Shown piece after piece: positions 34,310-45,723 of a stretch of DNA of 64,000 nt. The stretch comes from Scytalidium lignicola. Taxonomy: Eukaryota; Ascomycota; Leotiomycetes. Numbering within the stretch: the first letter of the stretch is position 1; each line of letters begins with the position of its first letter. The position numbers were made by a program, and so were the translations under genes. The notes below the pieces were generated by a model. It did not search any database. It was not told where the DNA came from and saw only the letters and a program-made list of their open reading frames with translations. The DNA lies in the NCBI GenBank assembly GCA_002812745.2, contig NCSJ02000100.1, positions 1 through 64,000 on the forward strand, given 5' to 3'.

Positions 34310-35262
34310 GATATAGTCGAGTGGATTTCGGTCCCAAAATTGCCAATCAAAGTATAGGGCCTATCAATCATTTCCAGACTCTAAGAAAATAACTCTATAG
34401 GTTGTGCTGCCACTTTTTGAATGATGAAAATTCGCGAGCTTTATTAAGGTATCGTCAATCTGTTTAGATAAAGCGCTCTATCATATCATGTGAATTTCCT
34501 CGGGTGTTTTGTCCTCGATTGGCGTATTGATATGTTTACTTCTGAAACCCTAGCTACTTAGCACACAGTTCTGTAACCTCTTAACACAATGGACTACGAG
34601 AGCCACGGCTAGCAACAAAAGGACTTGAATGTATTGGATAGAGGAAGGGTGGACCGTACCATAGAGTTATAGATAATTCAAGATATATCAAGTTTACTAG
34701 ATTTACTTTTGTTTTCGACTGTCTTTTACTGCTGAATCTTTCATAACTTGGTGGGATCATGGAATATTGGTGTAAGGAACTCTGTTCCAGGTGTTCTCTA
34801 TGGGTTCCAATTAGGATTATCTGAATATAGAGTATGGTTCTAAAAAAGGGCAAGGACTTGGCTTACGCTGGATCTAAGCTATGTTTCAACCACAGTTCTC
34901 ACCACTATTAGCAGAATGCGTGTCTTCCCACATTTTTCTCTTTATCACGCTCTGGTTCTTCTACTGGTCCCTTCTTTTCCGAGTTTTCTTTTCCCCGGAC
35001 CCCAATCCCACTATTCCCGCAGCATTCATTTCCCCGGATGAACAAGAGTGATCGAAGAAGATTGCGAGGTTATGGGGAAGATGTAGACCCTTTACCACAT
35101 TTTAACACTCCTACCTATGAGCCTCAGCCAGTATAAAGTACGGGATCAAATATATGAAGGAGGGAAGACGCTATACAGCGAAGATAGCCAGCTGTTTAAT
35201 TAGTGCCCCGAATCTGATTTCGTATTTATCTACTGATCTACCGAGAGCCTCAGCACGTTAGT

Positions 35263-36138
35263 ATGCTACTCGAAGGCCTTGAAAGAACGACAATCCAGAC
35301 CAAGGGTGCCGACATTGTGGTCGCCTATGGTGGGAAAGGCCCACCACTTCTTCTCCTGCATGAAAACCCTTTCACGTACGTCTCCTGGCACAAAGTCGCC
35401 CCCGGCTGGCTCAACGATTCACTGTCGTTTTGTCCGATCTGCGTGGCTTTGGGGACAGCTCGAAGCCCCCTGGTGGCGGTGACCATTCAGATTATTCGTT
35501 CCGTGCCATGACTGATGATCAGGTCGAAGTCATGCAGAGGCTGGGCTTTGACAGCTTTTATGCAGGAGGTCATGACCGTGGCGCCAGGGTATTGCACCGG
35601 ATGTGTCTTGACCATCCAAGCACCGTCACCAAGGCCGCTTTTGTGGATATAGTACCGCAGCATCACCTCCTGAACAACGTGACCTTCAACTGGGGCAAGT
35701 TCTCCTGGCACTGGTTCTTCATGATCCAGCCAGAGCTTTTGCCAGAAAAGCTGATGGGCGCGGATCCAGAATTCTTCATCCGCTATAAGCTGTCCAAAAC
35801 TAAACAGGGCACCGAATTCTTTGATCCAGAAGCGCTTGCAGAATATATACGCTGTATCAAAAACCCTGCTACCATCCACGCTATGTGCGAAGACTATCGC
35901 GCCACCACCGGTGTGGACTTGGAAATGGATACGAAGCTTCAACGAGGGGGAAAAGGTCGACTGTATAGTGCTGGTGCTCTGGGGTGCCACTGGCGGAGTG
36001 GGTAGTAACCACGACGCATGCAAAGTGTGGTCGGATTATGCTACGAATATTGTAAATGCTCAAAGTGTGCCGTCCGATCATTACGTCCAGGAGGAATGTC
36101 CGGACGAAACGTTTGCTGTGCTCAACTCATTCTTCTAA
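35263..36138 (+). pseudogene. Haloacetate dehalogenase-like alpha/beta hydrolase with two frameshifts
   Basis: The first part ends in WHKVAP; the next part continues as VVLSDLRGFGDSSKP, with the nucleophile Asp in AGGHDRGARV and a long cap region; the last part has VLVLWGATGGVG and a candidate catalytic His in PSDHYVQEECPDE. This is the pattern of fluoroacetate/haloacetate dehalogenases (DehH1 type). The first frame change is at a run of five C (about 35399-35403), where one more C would keep the frame. The second is near 35931-35940. All catalytic positions look sound, so sequencing error in homopolymers is possible for the first shift. As written, the gene is broken. Confidence 0.78.
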
Positions 36139-37191
36139 GAGCCCATTAACCTCAACATCATTTGCACCTTTATTACGTATAAGAACTACGACCCTTATAA
36201 ATTTGTATCTACTATATCCTAATGATATTTGTTTATCAACCAATTGACTCCTTAAATTCAAACTCCCCAATCTTTTCCTAAGTTTCCTGTACAACCATAA
36301 ATAAATAGTTATAACTCATTTTTCTAGAAAGTGATCTCGAATATAGTATTAACTATTAATAACTTATTAGTTTATTTAACTACATCTTTACTTAATTATA
36401 TAAAATTTCTGTTTTAACATCGTTATTACTTGTAAGAGTAGATATGTTTTCTTAAAACTGGACAATGATTAATCATTATAATAACTGTTAATCAGAGAAT
36501 AAACAATTCAAATTCTTTATAAAAGCTTTTAACAGATTTTCAGAAGTATTAGTACTTATTTATGAATAATGGGTAATACAAGATTCTCATATTCTTTTTA
36601 AAGCATTTAAAGTAAGTATTCACAGATTTATTATAATTTGCTTGAGTAAACAACAGCTTTAAGATTAAAAATAACGATTAACAATTAAAATTTACCTTAT
36701 TATTTCTCTTATATGCTTTAATATATCTTTTATAAAATATTTTTAACTCGTTCATAATAAATACTCTTTCAGGATCATCAAATTCAGTATAATNAAAAAC
36801 GATTAGTAATGTTAAACTAAATATTAAAATATAAATTAACATAACTTTTAAAAGAATAACAAAGAAAGGAAATACTTATATAATGAAATAATGAAATAAT
36901 GACTTCTTATAACTTTGACTATGATATTATAGTCTTAATAGTTTAATACTCAAGATGGTATCTGTTTTTGAAGATGGACNTTTTTATGTTTTTGTCATCT
37001 CCATTCTCATAACTTAATGGTTTTGTTAGTCTAGAAGAACAAAGTATGTACAGTTGTTTTAACCTTTATAATCGTTGTTAAAGTGAAATAAGTGTTTTAG
37101 CCTTAATACTCTCTTCAGACTTGGTATGAACGTTAGTCGCAATTTGATAATTTAAGTCTTCAGGGTTCGGAACTAAAGCATCTGTTAAGCC
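36139..37191. other. AT-rich gene-free stretch
   Basis: Almost continuous A/T-rich sequence with stops in all frames and N calls beside homopolymers (36794, 36980). Nothing recognisable. It resembles the AT blocks at 13.5, 18.3 and 25.1 kb. Confidence 0.55.
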
Positions 37192-37461
37192 CTAAGCTGT
37201 GATGGCTCCATTTTGACTTTGAGCCCTGTTTACATTGTCGGACTTGGGTTGACTGCTGTATGTACATTGTATAGCATGTCTAGTTAACGTGTATTGTTCA
37301 CACAGGAGCAGTCTATCACATTTAATCTTTTGACGTCGATAGCGAAGGCAGGAGAGCACGGGACGAGGTTGTGGGCAAGAAAGTTGACGGCGAGAGCGGG
37401 AAGCGAGAAGGTCATCATTAGTGATGGCCGAATCTGTGTTCTGGCCTTTGATTGAAGACAT
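37192..37461 (-). pseudogene. Relic of a Zn2Cys6 DNA-binding domain with lost cysteines
   Basis: The frame contains SCLRYRRQKIKCDRLLLC then EQYTLTRHAIQCTY. An intact domain of this shape would have Cys where the two Tyr stand (CLRCRR and EQC). Both are single G-to-A changes (TGT to TAT and TGC to TAC) in the context expected from RIP on the other strand. Without these ligands the zinc cluster cannot form. No downstream regulator domain remains. Confidence 0.7.
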
Positions 37462-37466
37462 GGCAA

Positions 37467-38868
37467 ATCTCTAGGATGCTACTATTGCGTGTGATGATGG
37501 AAATTTCCTGCCAAGCTTTGCTTGTAATAGTGCACTGGGGAGGAGCACCGTGAATCCACTAAAAGCTATAATGAAGGGGTGTTAATGCGTCCTCAACAAT
37601 ATATTGGACGTTGCTTTTGAAGTTGTCGCACTTAATAGCTCACGAGGAGTAGCTAGACTATGTAGAATATGAAGCTGTAGATTGATTTTGTTGCGACGAA
37701 ATGAAGTTTGAAGCGTGTCTGCCAAGAGAAGTTTATTACTAACGTTGCACTGCAACTGCGCTGCAGAGCTTGTGCCCCTTTAGCCTCCAGCAAGCAAACC
37801 AAACAGGGGACGGATGAAATCCCTTGAGCCACTCCGCCGTTATTAAACCTGATCCTCCCGCTTCCTTCCTCGTGCTATTCGCTGATGTTACTCTGTATAA
37901 TGTCTTTAAATAACTTTCATAGGGATGGCCAGAGCGACAATCCTAGAATCTATGCCATGTCTGGACGCTGAAATTACACCTGCAGAGCTCGATCGACAGG
38001 ACAACCTTATGGCTTTGTTAGAAAATATCCGCAGAGAAGCAGCGGAGAGGATGCGGCTGGACCCAGATGTTGCAAGCGTCCCAAAAATTGTTAATTATTC
38101 TCTTCCCACCGAACGCTGATGCGATCGTGACGGGCGTTCTACCACTACACACCTAAGAGTTCAAGCCCCGAGCATAATGTGAATGAACTATACGCATTCT
38201 CCTTCCACACCTTCTAGACGTAATCGCTGAGGTCGGCTGAGAGACCTATCCCGCTTAAAGTCTTAAAGTTAAGGCCGCGCTGCACTACACTTTGAACCGA
38301 GCTTCTTTTTAATTACACACGCCAGGTAAATAAGTGAAGGAGTATCTTCTTCATCTACTTCAAGCGAAACTAACTACAGCACAGTCATAACTCAAATTTA
38401 CATTTCGCAACGTTATACAGTGTACATTGTAAGCATTAGAGGGCAAATCATCCCGACAGCCGTGCTACATGGCGTAATACAGGGGCTTAGTTCAGGGCCT
38501 ATGATATTCGAGTAACTGCGATAAGCGAGTACGCTCTAGGGTCTGACTGGGGCTGTGTTGTAAGTGAGGGCTTATTGTATTGTGGATCGTTTGTACGTAC
38601 GTACGTATAGAATCTTTTTTCTACTGCCAGTCATCCTACCTTTTCAGTAAGTGCGGGAATGCCTCCAATATACGCTCTAGCACTCACGAATACGCTCACC
38701 AAGCTCACTATACAGAAATTCGTAGTCCAAAACAATGGCATTAAGGCGGTGCTGTAACTACTTTTTACGAGTATATAAACCATCTGTTCTACTGTAACTA
38801 TATCTACAGAAACGTTGACTCCAATCTTCACCAAATCTACATCGCGATTGTTTCTTTACACTTAGCTA
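37467..38868. other. Intergenic stretch without a supported gene
   Basis: A 64-codon frame at 37925-38119 has ordinary composition but no partner exon or domain. A GTACGTACGTACGTAT microsatellite is near 38592-38607. Nothing else stands out. Confidence 0.4.
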
Positions 38869-40056
38869 ATGACTTCCCTTCTTGCTATAGGTGTCTTGTT
38901 GCTTCAAGGCCAGACCTCAGCTTCGTTGATTGATTATTCCACACGACCCGATGGATTTTGCAAGCAATTGGATATTCCAATTTCTGCTACGGCGAACAGC
39001 GCAATCTATAACATACCAAGGGTAGATAATGACATTGAAGCGTCGGCCTGGGCAATCTACGATGCCACCCGAGACACCTCACACAACGTGGAAAACATTA
39101 TCAAGAACACTACCACTTCTGGTATCTTCAATATCCATGCCCAGCTGTGTGTTCCTAAGTCTTCCAAAAAGAATGTCTTGCAGATTGCCACCCATGGAGT
39201 GCATTATGATTCAAGATATTGGGATTCTAAATACCAGCCAGGGAGTCACTCTTATGTTAACGCGGCGCTCAAGGCAGGATATTCTATCCTCACATACGAT
39301 CGTTTAGGAGTTGGCCACTCTGATATTCTCGACGCATACAACGAGGTTCAGGCCCCTCTAGAACTCGAGATACTGCGACAATTGACCTTGATGGCGCGTA
39401 ATGGAATATTGTATAACTTTGCAGGAAAAGCAAAACCCGCCTCCGCCGCGTTCAACAAGTTAGCAAATCCATCAAAGGTCGTTCATATCGGTCACAGTTT
39501 CGGGTCATTTCTCACCTCTGCATTCATTGCCAATTACGGTCCTCTAAGTGATGGTGCAATTATCACGGGTTATCTCCTGACCGAATATCTCGCAAGCGCT
39601 GGGTCAACGTCGTTCAGTGTCGAATATGCCGCCACTAGCAATCCTCCTTTCAACCGACCAAGCGGCTACGTCGTATGCCAGAAGGGCGGTATCCAGAACA
39701 TTTTCTTCGGAGGCGACCCCAAAACTGCGTTCACTCCAGAATTGCTCGAGTATGGCAACAGCATCAAGCAGCCGGTCCCGATCGGGGAATTCGCGTCAGC
39801 CTTTTGGCTTTTAGGAAATTACGGGCCTTCCTTCAGGGCACCGGTACAATATCTACTACCAGAGTTTGACTTTTATATCTGTCGAGGTGACTGCAACGGG
39901 TTAGCCAATAAGACCGCTTTACACGAAACCTACCCCAATGCCACCGATATCGACGTTGCCATCCAGCCGAATACCGGCCATGCCCTACCACTTCACAACA
40001 ATGCCACCGCTGGCTTCCAAATAATGTTCGACTTCTTTAAGAAGCATGGGCTATAG
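38869..40056 (+). CDS. Secreted alpha/beta hydrolase (serine esterase/lipase-like)
   Basis: Single-exon 395-residue protein. A signal peptide is likely over residues 1-18 (LLAIGVLLLQGQTSAS). The oxyanion region is THGVHYDSRYWD, the nucleophile elbow GHSFGS (Ser ~207), and the C-terminal candidate acid/His pair is DIDVAIQPNTGHALPLHNNA. Several N-x-S/T sites agree with an extracellular product. The wording resembles a group of fungal secreted hydrolases of unknown substrate rather than classic lipases. Intact gene; start chosen at the first ATG, which directly precedes the signal peptide. Confidence 0.82.
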   Translation: MTSLLAIGVLLLQGQTSASLIDYSTRPDGFCKQLDIPISATANSAIYNIPRVDNDIEASAWAIYDATRDTSHNVENIIKNTTTSGIFNIHAQLCVPKSSKKNVLQIATHGVHYDSRYWDSKYQPGSHSYVNAALKAGYSILTYDRLGVGHSDILDAYNEVQAPLELEILRQLTLMARNGILYNFAGKAKPASAAFNKLANPSKVVHIGHSFGSFLTSAFIANYGPLSDGAIITGYLLTEYLASAGSTSFSVEYAATSNPPFNRPSGYVVCQKGGIQNIFFGGDPKTAFTPELLEYGNSIKQPVPIGEFASAFWLLGNYGPSFRAPVQYLLPEFDFYICRGDCNGLANKTALHETYPNATDIDVAIQPNTGHALPLHNNATAGFQIMFDFFKKHGL

Positions 40057-40948
40057 TTTGTTTGGATTCTGTTATGGTTGTAGTAGCTTCCCCTAGTTGC
40101 TGTCTAATATCGTGTTCGACTCTATCGTTGGCTTATTCTTCTGTTGTCNTTTTTATATATCATAGACTAGTATAGTTCAACAAGACTATAAAAATCTCTA
40201 TAAAGCCTTTGAATAACAATTTTGAGTGAAGAGTGATTAGATTTCAATGCTTTAATATCACATATACTGTAATAGAAACTTCTTAATTTAACCAGGGTAT
40301 TCGAGTCGAATATTACGTAAGTTTGAGGTTAAATAGTTAAGTGAAGTAAATCAAGTCACAGAAACAAGAATTGTGGTGGCGTCCAGGGTTTGGACTAACT
40401 GTGCTCTGCTCTAAAATATCACATTATCCTTTTTAGACTTTCGGTAACTCCGCTCCGACCACAAAACAATGCTTATTGGATGAATTAATGATGTCCTTCA
40501 TACATTGCTTAGATAAGAGTTAAATAAAGGGGGTGTTATATCCGGATACGGATACGATTAAGAGGTCTTAAGTTTTGTATCTGTGCACGTTTTATACACG
40601 TGGTTCATTAAGCATGGTTTTCTGTTCTCTGCTTTCTTATTCGTATTCGGGTTTTTTTACACATGTCGAAGGTTTAGTGCGAATGTCAGAGTTACTACTA
40701 AACTACTTCGTAATAGTGTATCATTTTCGTATGTATGATTAGAGTTATTTTATTGACGTTGATCTGATACCCACCAGTCAAGTTTCGGGTTGGATATACT
40801 CTTATGAAGACCAAGCTTTTGTCGTGTATTTTCTATATAATCCCTCATCCCGTAGAACCTCAACTATTCAAAGTAGGATTCTTTTAAGTGTGTGTCTTTT
40901 TACCTTTGAACTTTGCTCCGAATATTTACTCAAAGGAATTTCATCATC

Positions 40949-42289
40949 ATGGCGATTAATAAATCTCTCATTTCTGCCGAGCAGGTGAAGAATTCTGCCT
41001 TCGACAGTATCTTACATCAGAACTCTAGCAAATCCCAAGGTGGTCTCCGTGCAATGATGAAGAAAGATAGTACCGCAAATATTGCCGCTATGGATGATTA
41101 CTTTCGACACTGGGATGACAAGAAGGTTGAGGAAGAGACAGAGGCTATTAGAGAAGCCCGGAAGTCTGAATATGCTAGCTTAACTAGACAGTAAGTACAA
41201 ATTCCTTGCACTTCTTGATAAAAGAGGATCTCTTAAAGAATTTATTTGCATCATACAGTCACTAGAGACTATATGCATTGGGATACTAACGATAACAATA
41301 ACTGTAGGTACTATAACCTTGCTACAGACTTTTACGAAAATGCATGGGGCCAGTCATTCCACTTCTGCCGATTCGCATACGGAGAGACCTTTTCCAATGC
41401 CATTAATCGCCATGAACACTACCTGGCACACAATATTAGAATCAAACGCAATATGAAGGTTTTGGACGTTGGTTGTGGGGTTGGGGGGCCGGCTCGTGAA
41501 ATAGTTAAATTCACCGATTGTCATGTCACTGGCCTGAACAATAATCAATACCAGGTAGAGCGTGCGAAGCACTATGCCGAGAAGGAAAACCTATCGCACA
41601 AACTTGATTTTGTCCAGGGGGATTTCATGGTATATCCTCTCTTATTCTTCGTGTCTCTAGTTTATTGATAATCTTTAGTAATAGTCAGCTAACTTAATGT
41701 TGTATCACAGAGTATTCCATTTCCCGATGAATCTTTTGATGCTGTCTATGCCATTGAGGCAACAGTACATGCCCCCTCCTTGCAAGCCGTATATAGCGAG
41801 ATATTTCGTGTCCTCAAACCAGGTGGTGTCTTTGGTGTTTATGAATGGCTCATGACAGAGGCTTACGATAACAACAACCTGGATCACCGTCGCATTCGTC
41901 TTGATATTGAGCAGGGTGATGGTATCGCGCAGATGGTCAGGATTTCTGATGGTATCGCATCTATCAAGGCGGCGGGCTTTGAGATTCAGACTCACTATGA
42001 TTTGGCTGCAGAAGATGATGGACCAGCTCCTTGGTACTGGCCGCTTGGTGCTGACATGCGGTACGCCCAGACCATTGGGGATGCTCTTATAGTCTTACGA
42101 ATGAACAGATGGGGAAGAGAAGTGGCACATAGGTTTTTCGGTCTGCTTGAGGCAGTCCACATCTTGCCCCCCGGCACAAGGAAGACCGCTGAAAGTCTAG
42201 GCAGGGCAGCTGATGCTCTTGTAGAAGGTGGGAGGAAGAAACTTTTTACTCCAATGTATCTTATGGTAGGGAGGAAACCTATGTTGTGA
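40949..42289 (+). CDS. ERG6: Sterol 24-C-methyltransferase-like protein
   Basis: Three exons, 40949-41190, 41308-41629 and 41711-42289, give 380 residues, matching Erg6. The first intron carries a TACTAAC branch site. SAM-binding and sterol-binding signatures: [62 protein letters not shown] and [14 protein letters not shown]. The C-terminal [13 protein letters not shown] agrees with the sterol methyltransferase C-terminal domain. The enzyme methylates C-24 of zymosterol/lanosterol at the ER or lipid droplets. Its place in an accessory, repeat-flanked region suggests an extra paralogue rather than the housekeeping copy, which cannot be decided from the window alone. Confidence 0.92.
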
Positions 42290-42827
42290 GTATAAGATAT
42301 GTTTTTGAAATAAAAACAGGTTCTCGGTATAATTAAGGGTACACTTAAATGCACACACGGTTTAATCGATTGTCGATTTAGAAGAATATGAAGAAGGATG
42401 AGGAGATGGATGCTGGGAGGAAGAGTAGCGGTGGATATGGACTGAGGCTCTAGTTTAAGCTTAAAAGAAAACACGCTGAGGCTTGCTAGAGACTGCTAAA
42501 AATTTGGTGCAAAGCTAGAAGGGTATACCTAAGATGTAGATAAATTTTTAGAATTTATCTACATAGTAATCCTAGGAATATTCATACAGAGCAAGTTGAG
42601 TAACAAAAGTCAACATATCTGTCTACATAGGACACTGCGAATACTACCTCCCGGGATCTATTACCATCCATCACAGGTGGAATTATTCCAGAATTCATTC
42701 AAGTCACGAGTGTTGTCCCTCGTAGTTTATGTAGTAATTGTTATTTGGATCTCCTCCAGACGCTTGGAAAATGAATTTGAATCAATAAAGGCTATTTAGT
42801 AAAGTTGAGTATGTTAGGGCCTGTGAA

Positions 42828-44454
42828 TTAATTCTACTTGGGATTTTGAATAGCGCCGAACCCAGAGTCGTCAAGATCGGAATTTAGCTCTACGGTTTCG
42901 ATAAACGGAAGGAGTTTTATGGCTGCAGCTTCAGCCACAGTGAGATTGGTGACTGTTCAGAATACCAAAGTCAGAAACAAGTCGGGATATAATTAACAGA
43001 ACTAATACAAAAGATGGGCAATGAACTGCATTTCTCTAAAATATACTTTGACTAGAAATATGTGGTACGAACGATATGTTTGCCATGGGATATGAGGATA
43101 GACAATTTGTGCACCATTTCCTTGGTCGGGAAGTGCCAGTATAAAGAACTTAAAGACCACCATACGAGTGTCTGTATATGTCGCAAGAAGATAGGGTTGA
43201 CTTGGTAAAGGTAGAGTATTATTATTTTCAGTGGTATTGTAATTAGAATTTGCAATGAGAGAAATCGCTTCAGGTGCTACAATAGCGAAAGCAGCTCCGC
43301 TAGTAAAGAACTGCCGGATTATTGGCCTGAAAGTGTTCAAAGCAGTGACGCCACTGGACACGAGTTTTTTTAAGCTTTGCAGGAGATTGAATTGCCTTGG
43401 TACTGAGTTTAGAGCCTCAAATATGTGCCTTCCAAGTTGGGGATCGAAGCTTCATCTCTTCGCTGAACGCTTCTAGAGAACTGGCGATTCCACTGAGTGC
43501 TTTGAAAGGTTAACAGAGCTTGATTTCTTAGTAGAAAATAGTTTTAGATTGAGACCCAGTGCCATAGATTGTGGCAATAACCACATACCTGAGGTGCTAC
43601 TGTTGAGTAGTGATCCAAGAACGGAGAAGTCGGAATCGCTAGTGGCACTAGAAATCCTGGATGATCTAGCAGCAGTAATTTCACTTATTATGAAAGACAC
43701 TGCACCTGCTGCAGGTTGCAGTGCTTGTAACTCAACAACTAGTCCACCAGATGGAGGACTTGAATTTGGCGATGGTCCTGGCTGGAATGTAACGGAGACA
43801 CCTCCGGCGCTTAAGCTCGTCGTTGCCGTCGCAGAAGGAACTGCGAATGTTTGGGAACCCACTTCCACCTGCTGCGGACTGAGAGTTATCGTCGAGCCGT
43901 CGGTTTGCGGAAGCTCTATACTTGTGTTGAATGGGAGCATCCAGGTCGTGTCACCAATGATGACATTGATCTCTGGAGGCAGCGATGTTACTCTTCCTGC
44001 CATTCCCGGAACAAATATCAAGGGTGAAAGTTAAACAATCTGTATCTGTGTCAGGTATAATCTTAAAGAGGTTATTTATTTGTATGTCTTCCACCAACGA
44101 TGATGTCTAGGGATAAGGCAGAAGTAAAGGGGGTTGTTGAAGAGCTGGATGAATTTGATGAGTTTGATGAGTTTGATGAGCTTGACGAAGCTGGATATAT
44201 TTTCAGTGGTTCCAGGAATTGTTATTACTGAGCTATTAAGATAAGTTATACGTAATTTGAATGGTTGGAGAGCTGAGTTGTCAAAACAATCGCTCCCTAA
44301 AATTAATACGTAAATATTTGGCGTTTGCGGCGTACGTGCTGGCCTAGACAACTGCAAGCAATACAAGGAATACAACCAATATAATGCTGAGAATGATGCT
44401 GAGAATGAATGCCCAGGCGGACAATGGAAGCATGGACGTAATCTGCTGAAGCTC
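42828..44454 (-). pseudogene. Decayed gene for a Ser/Thr-rich secreted protein
   Basis: On the minus strand, a hydrophobic leader (MLPLSAWAFILSIILSIILV, ~44430-44350) runs into a TAG. A long frame at 44021-43473 carries VGSQTFAVPSATATTSLSAGG and similar Ser/Thr/Pro-rich sequence typical of fungal wall proteins. A donor after SSTS (about 43590) and an acceptor near 43505 continue into ALSGIASSLEAFSEEMK. The frame then shifts at GCACATATTTGAG, where two bases of an AT repeat seem missing. It resumes as FEALNSVPRQFNLLQSLKK and ILALPDQGNGAQIVYPHIPWQTY, and after a last intron ends VTNLTVAEAAAIKLLPF...QNPK at 42828. Stop plus frameshift indicate decay. Function not recognised. Confidence 0.55.
44153..44191. 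repeat. Nine-base tandem repeat (TTTGATGAG)
   Basis: About four copies of TTTGATGAG, slightly varied, in the region between the decayed leader and the long frame of the secreted-protein relic. Confidence 0.7.
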
Positions 44455-44639
44455 TTAGTTATTTCTTATCCACCTGCAACTTCAGCAACTTCATGTGCTC
44501 GGTAGATCGATCATCGATAGGCACCTACAAGTCCGCCACCTGCCCCAGTTTCTCTTCCCTCATCTTCCACCTCTTCTAATACAGCATCATCCTCGAATTT
44601 CATTATACGTCAAGGGCGAGAAGGCAGACAATATCCATT

Positions 44640-45461
44640 ATGGATGAAGGGCGACGCACCCAGATTGCAAACGCACTGCAGCAATATCGTGAAACAGTAA
44701 CGCGGTACAGCTTCGTCTTGGTGCGCACCATGGTAGAAGCCATGGAAGCGCAGCCACTGCCGCCAGGCTGTTCAGCACGCGTCGCCCAAATTCTGCACAT
44801 GCAAGAATTGCGCCGATTCTTCCAGGGCGCAATTCCCGAATCCGTCCAGGCACCACGAGATCTACTCAGCGAGGAGGTGCGCGATGAGTTCATAAGACTG
44901 GCTGGTCTGGACGGAGTCGCTCACTACCTAGCCATCAATCCGCAACTAAGAGAGAGATACTTCGCCGCCATCCGAACACGGATCGCAGAGAAGAACGTCA
45001 AGGTGGCGGAATTTCCGCCAGCTGACTTGGAGTACCTCTGTACGCTGGTCAGCGGCATCTCGGGACTGCCATACTACCGCGAGCAACAGCAATTCGATTT
45101 TATATCTGCCGTTGAAGAGCATTACCTACAGGAAATGGTCGAAAATGTCACGGTGCCCATTCAGGACGGTGAAGGAGCAGAGTACAATGAGTTATCAGAT
45201 ATTTGGGAGGACTGGGAGATTGCGATTGCATTCAAGATTGGCACCGGCCCACGCAGCTGGGGCGGCTCATATGCCCTCTATTGCCGTAATGAGGACAAGG
45301 AACAATGGAAGTGGAGGTACGGCGTTCATGACGAGGAGTGGTGTAGCGATGTCTACGATAGTGTGGAGGAATTTCTGGGCTTCTATACTCACTTTGAAGA
45401 ACAGACGGAGGAAAGGGTTAGGAGGGACATCAGAGATCTGAAAGGGCTACTTGGAAGGTAG
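44640..45461 (+). CDS. Conserved-looking protein of unknown function
   Basis: Single-exon frame for 273 residues with even codon use and no low-complexity sequence, so it looks genuinely coding. The N-terminal half is helical (RRTQIANALQQYRETVTRY). The C-terminal half, residues ~190-270, contains WEDWEIAIAFKIGTGPRSWGG, QWKWRYGVHDEEW and VEEFLGFYTHF, which vaguely recalls the SMI1/KNR4 fold of fungal accessory genes. That resemblance is weak. No signal peptide or membrane segment. Function unknown. Confidence 0.6.
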   Translation: MDEGRRTQIANALQQYRETVTRYSFVLVRTMVEAMEAQPLPPGCSARVAQILHMQELRRFFQGAIPESVQAPRDLLSEEVRDEFIRLAGLDGVAHYLAINPQLRERYFAAIRTRIAEKNVKVAEFPPADLEYLCTLVSGISGLPYYREQQQFDFISAVEEHYLQEMVENVTVPIQDGEGAEYNELSDIWEDWEIAIAFKIGTGPRSWGGSYALYCRNEDKEQWKWRYGVHDEEWCSDVYDSVEEFLGFYTHFEEQTEERVRRDIRDLKGLLGR

Positions 45462-45723
45462 CCAATCATGGGCATTTCGACGGCGAAAAAACAGACTTTG
45501 ATCGTTTTGTTCTTTTATAGCCTTTGTATTATGTACTCTGTCAAGCCGTATAAACTTACTAATCTAGCTACGGGAGAAGAATATAGCATCTTCCTCCCCA
45601 GTATATATATAGTATGCACATAGATGGCAAAACACAACAAACCCGCCGAGCTGAGGGCGTGCGGGCAAACCGTCCTGGAACGACTTGGCACCTTTATCAG
45701 GAACCCGCTGGTGAGCCAGTATG

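Noticed and set aside
37925..38119. 64-codon + strand frame
   Set aside because: Reasonable composition but no partner exon or known motif.
41255..41307. Possible micro-exon between the first two ERG6 exons
   Set aside because: It contains the TACTAAC branch site; treating all of it as intron restores the conserved [10 protein letters not shown] segment.
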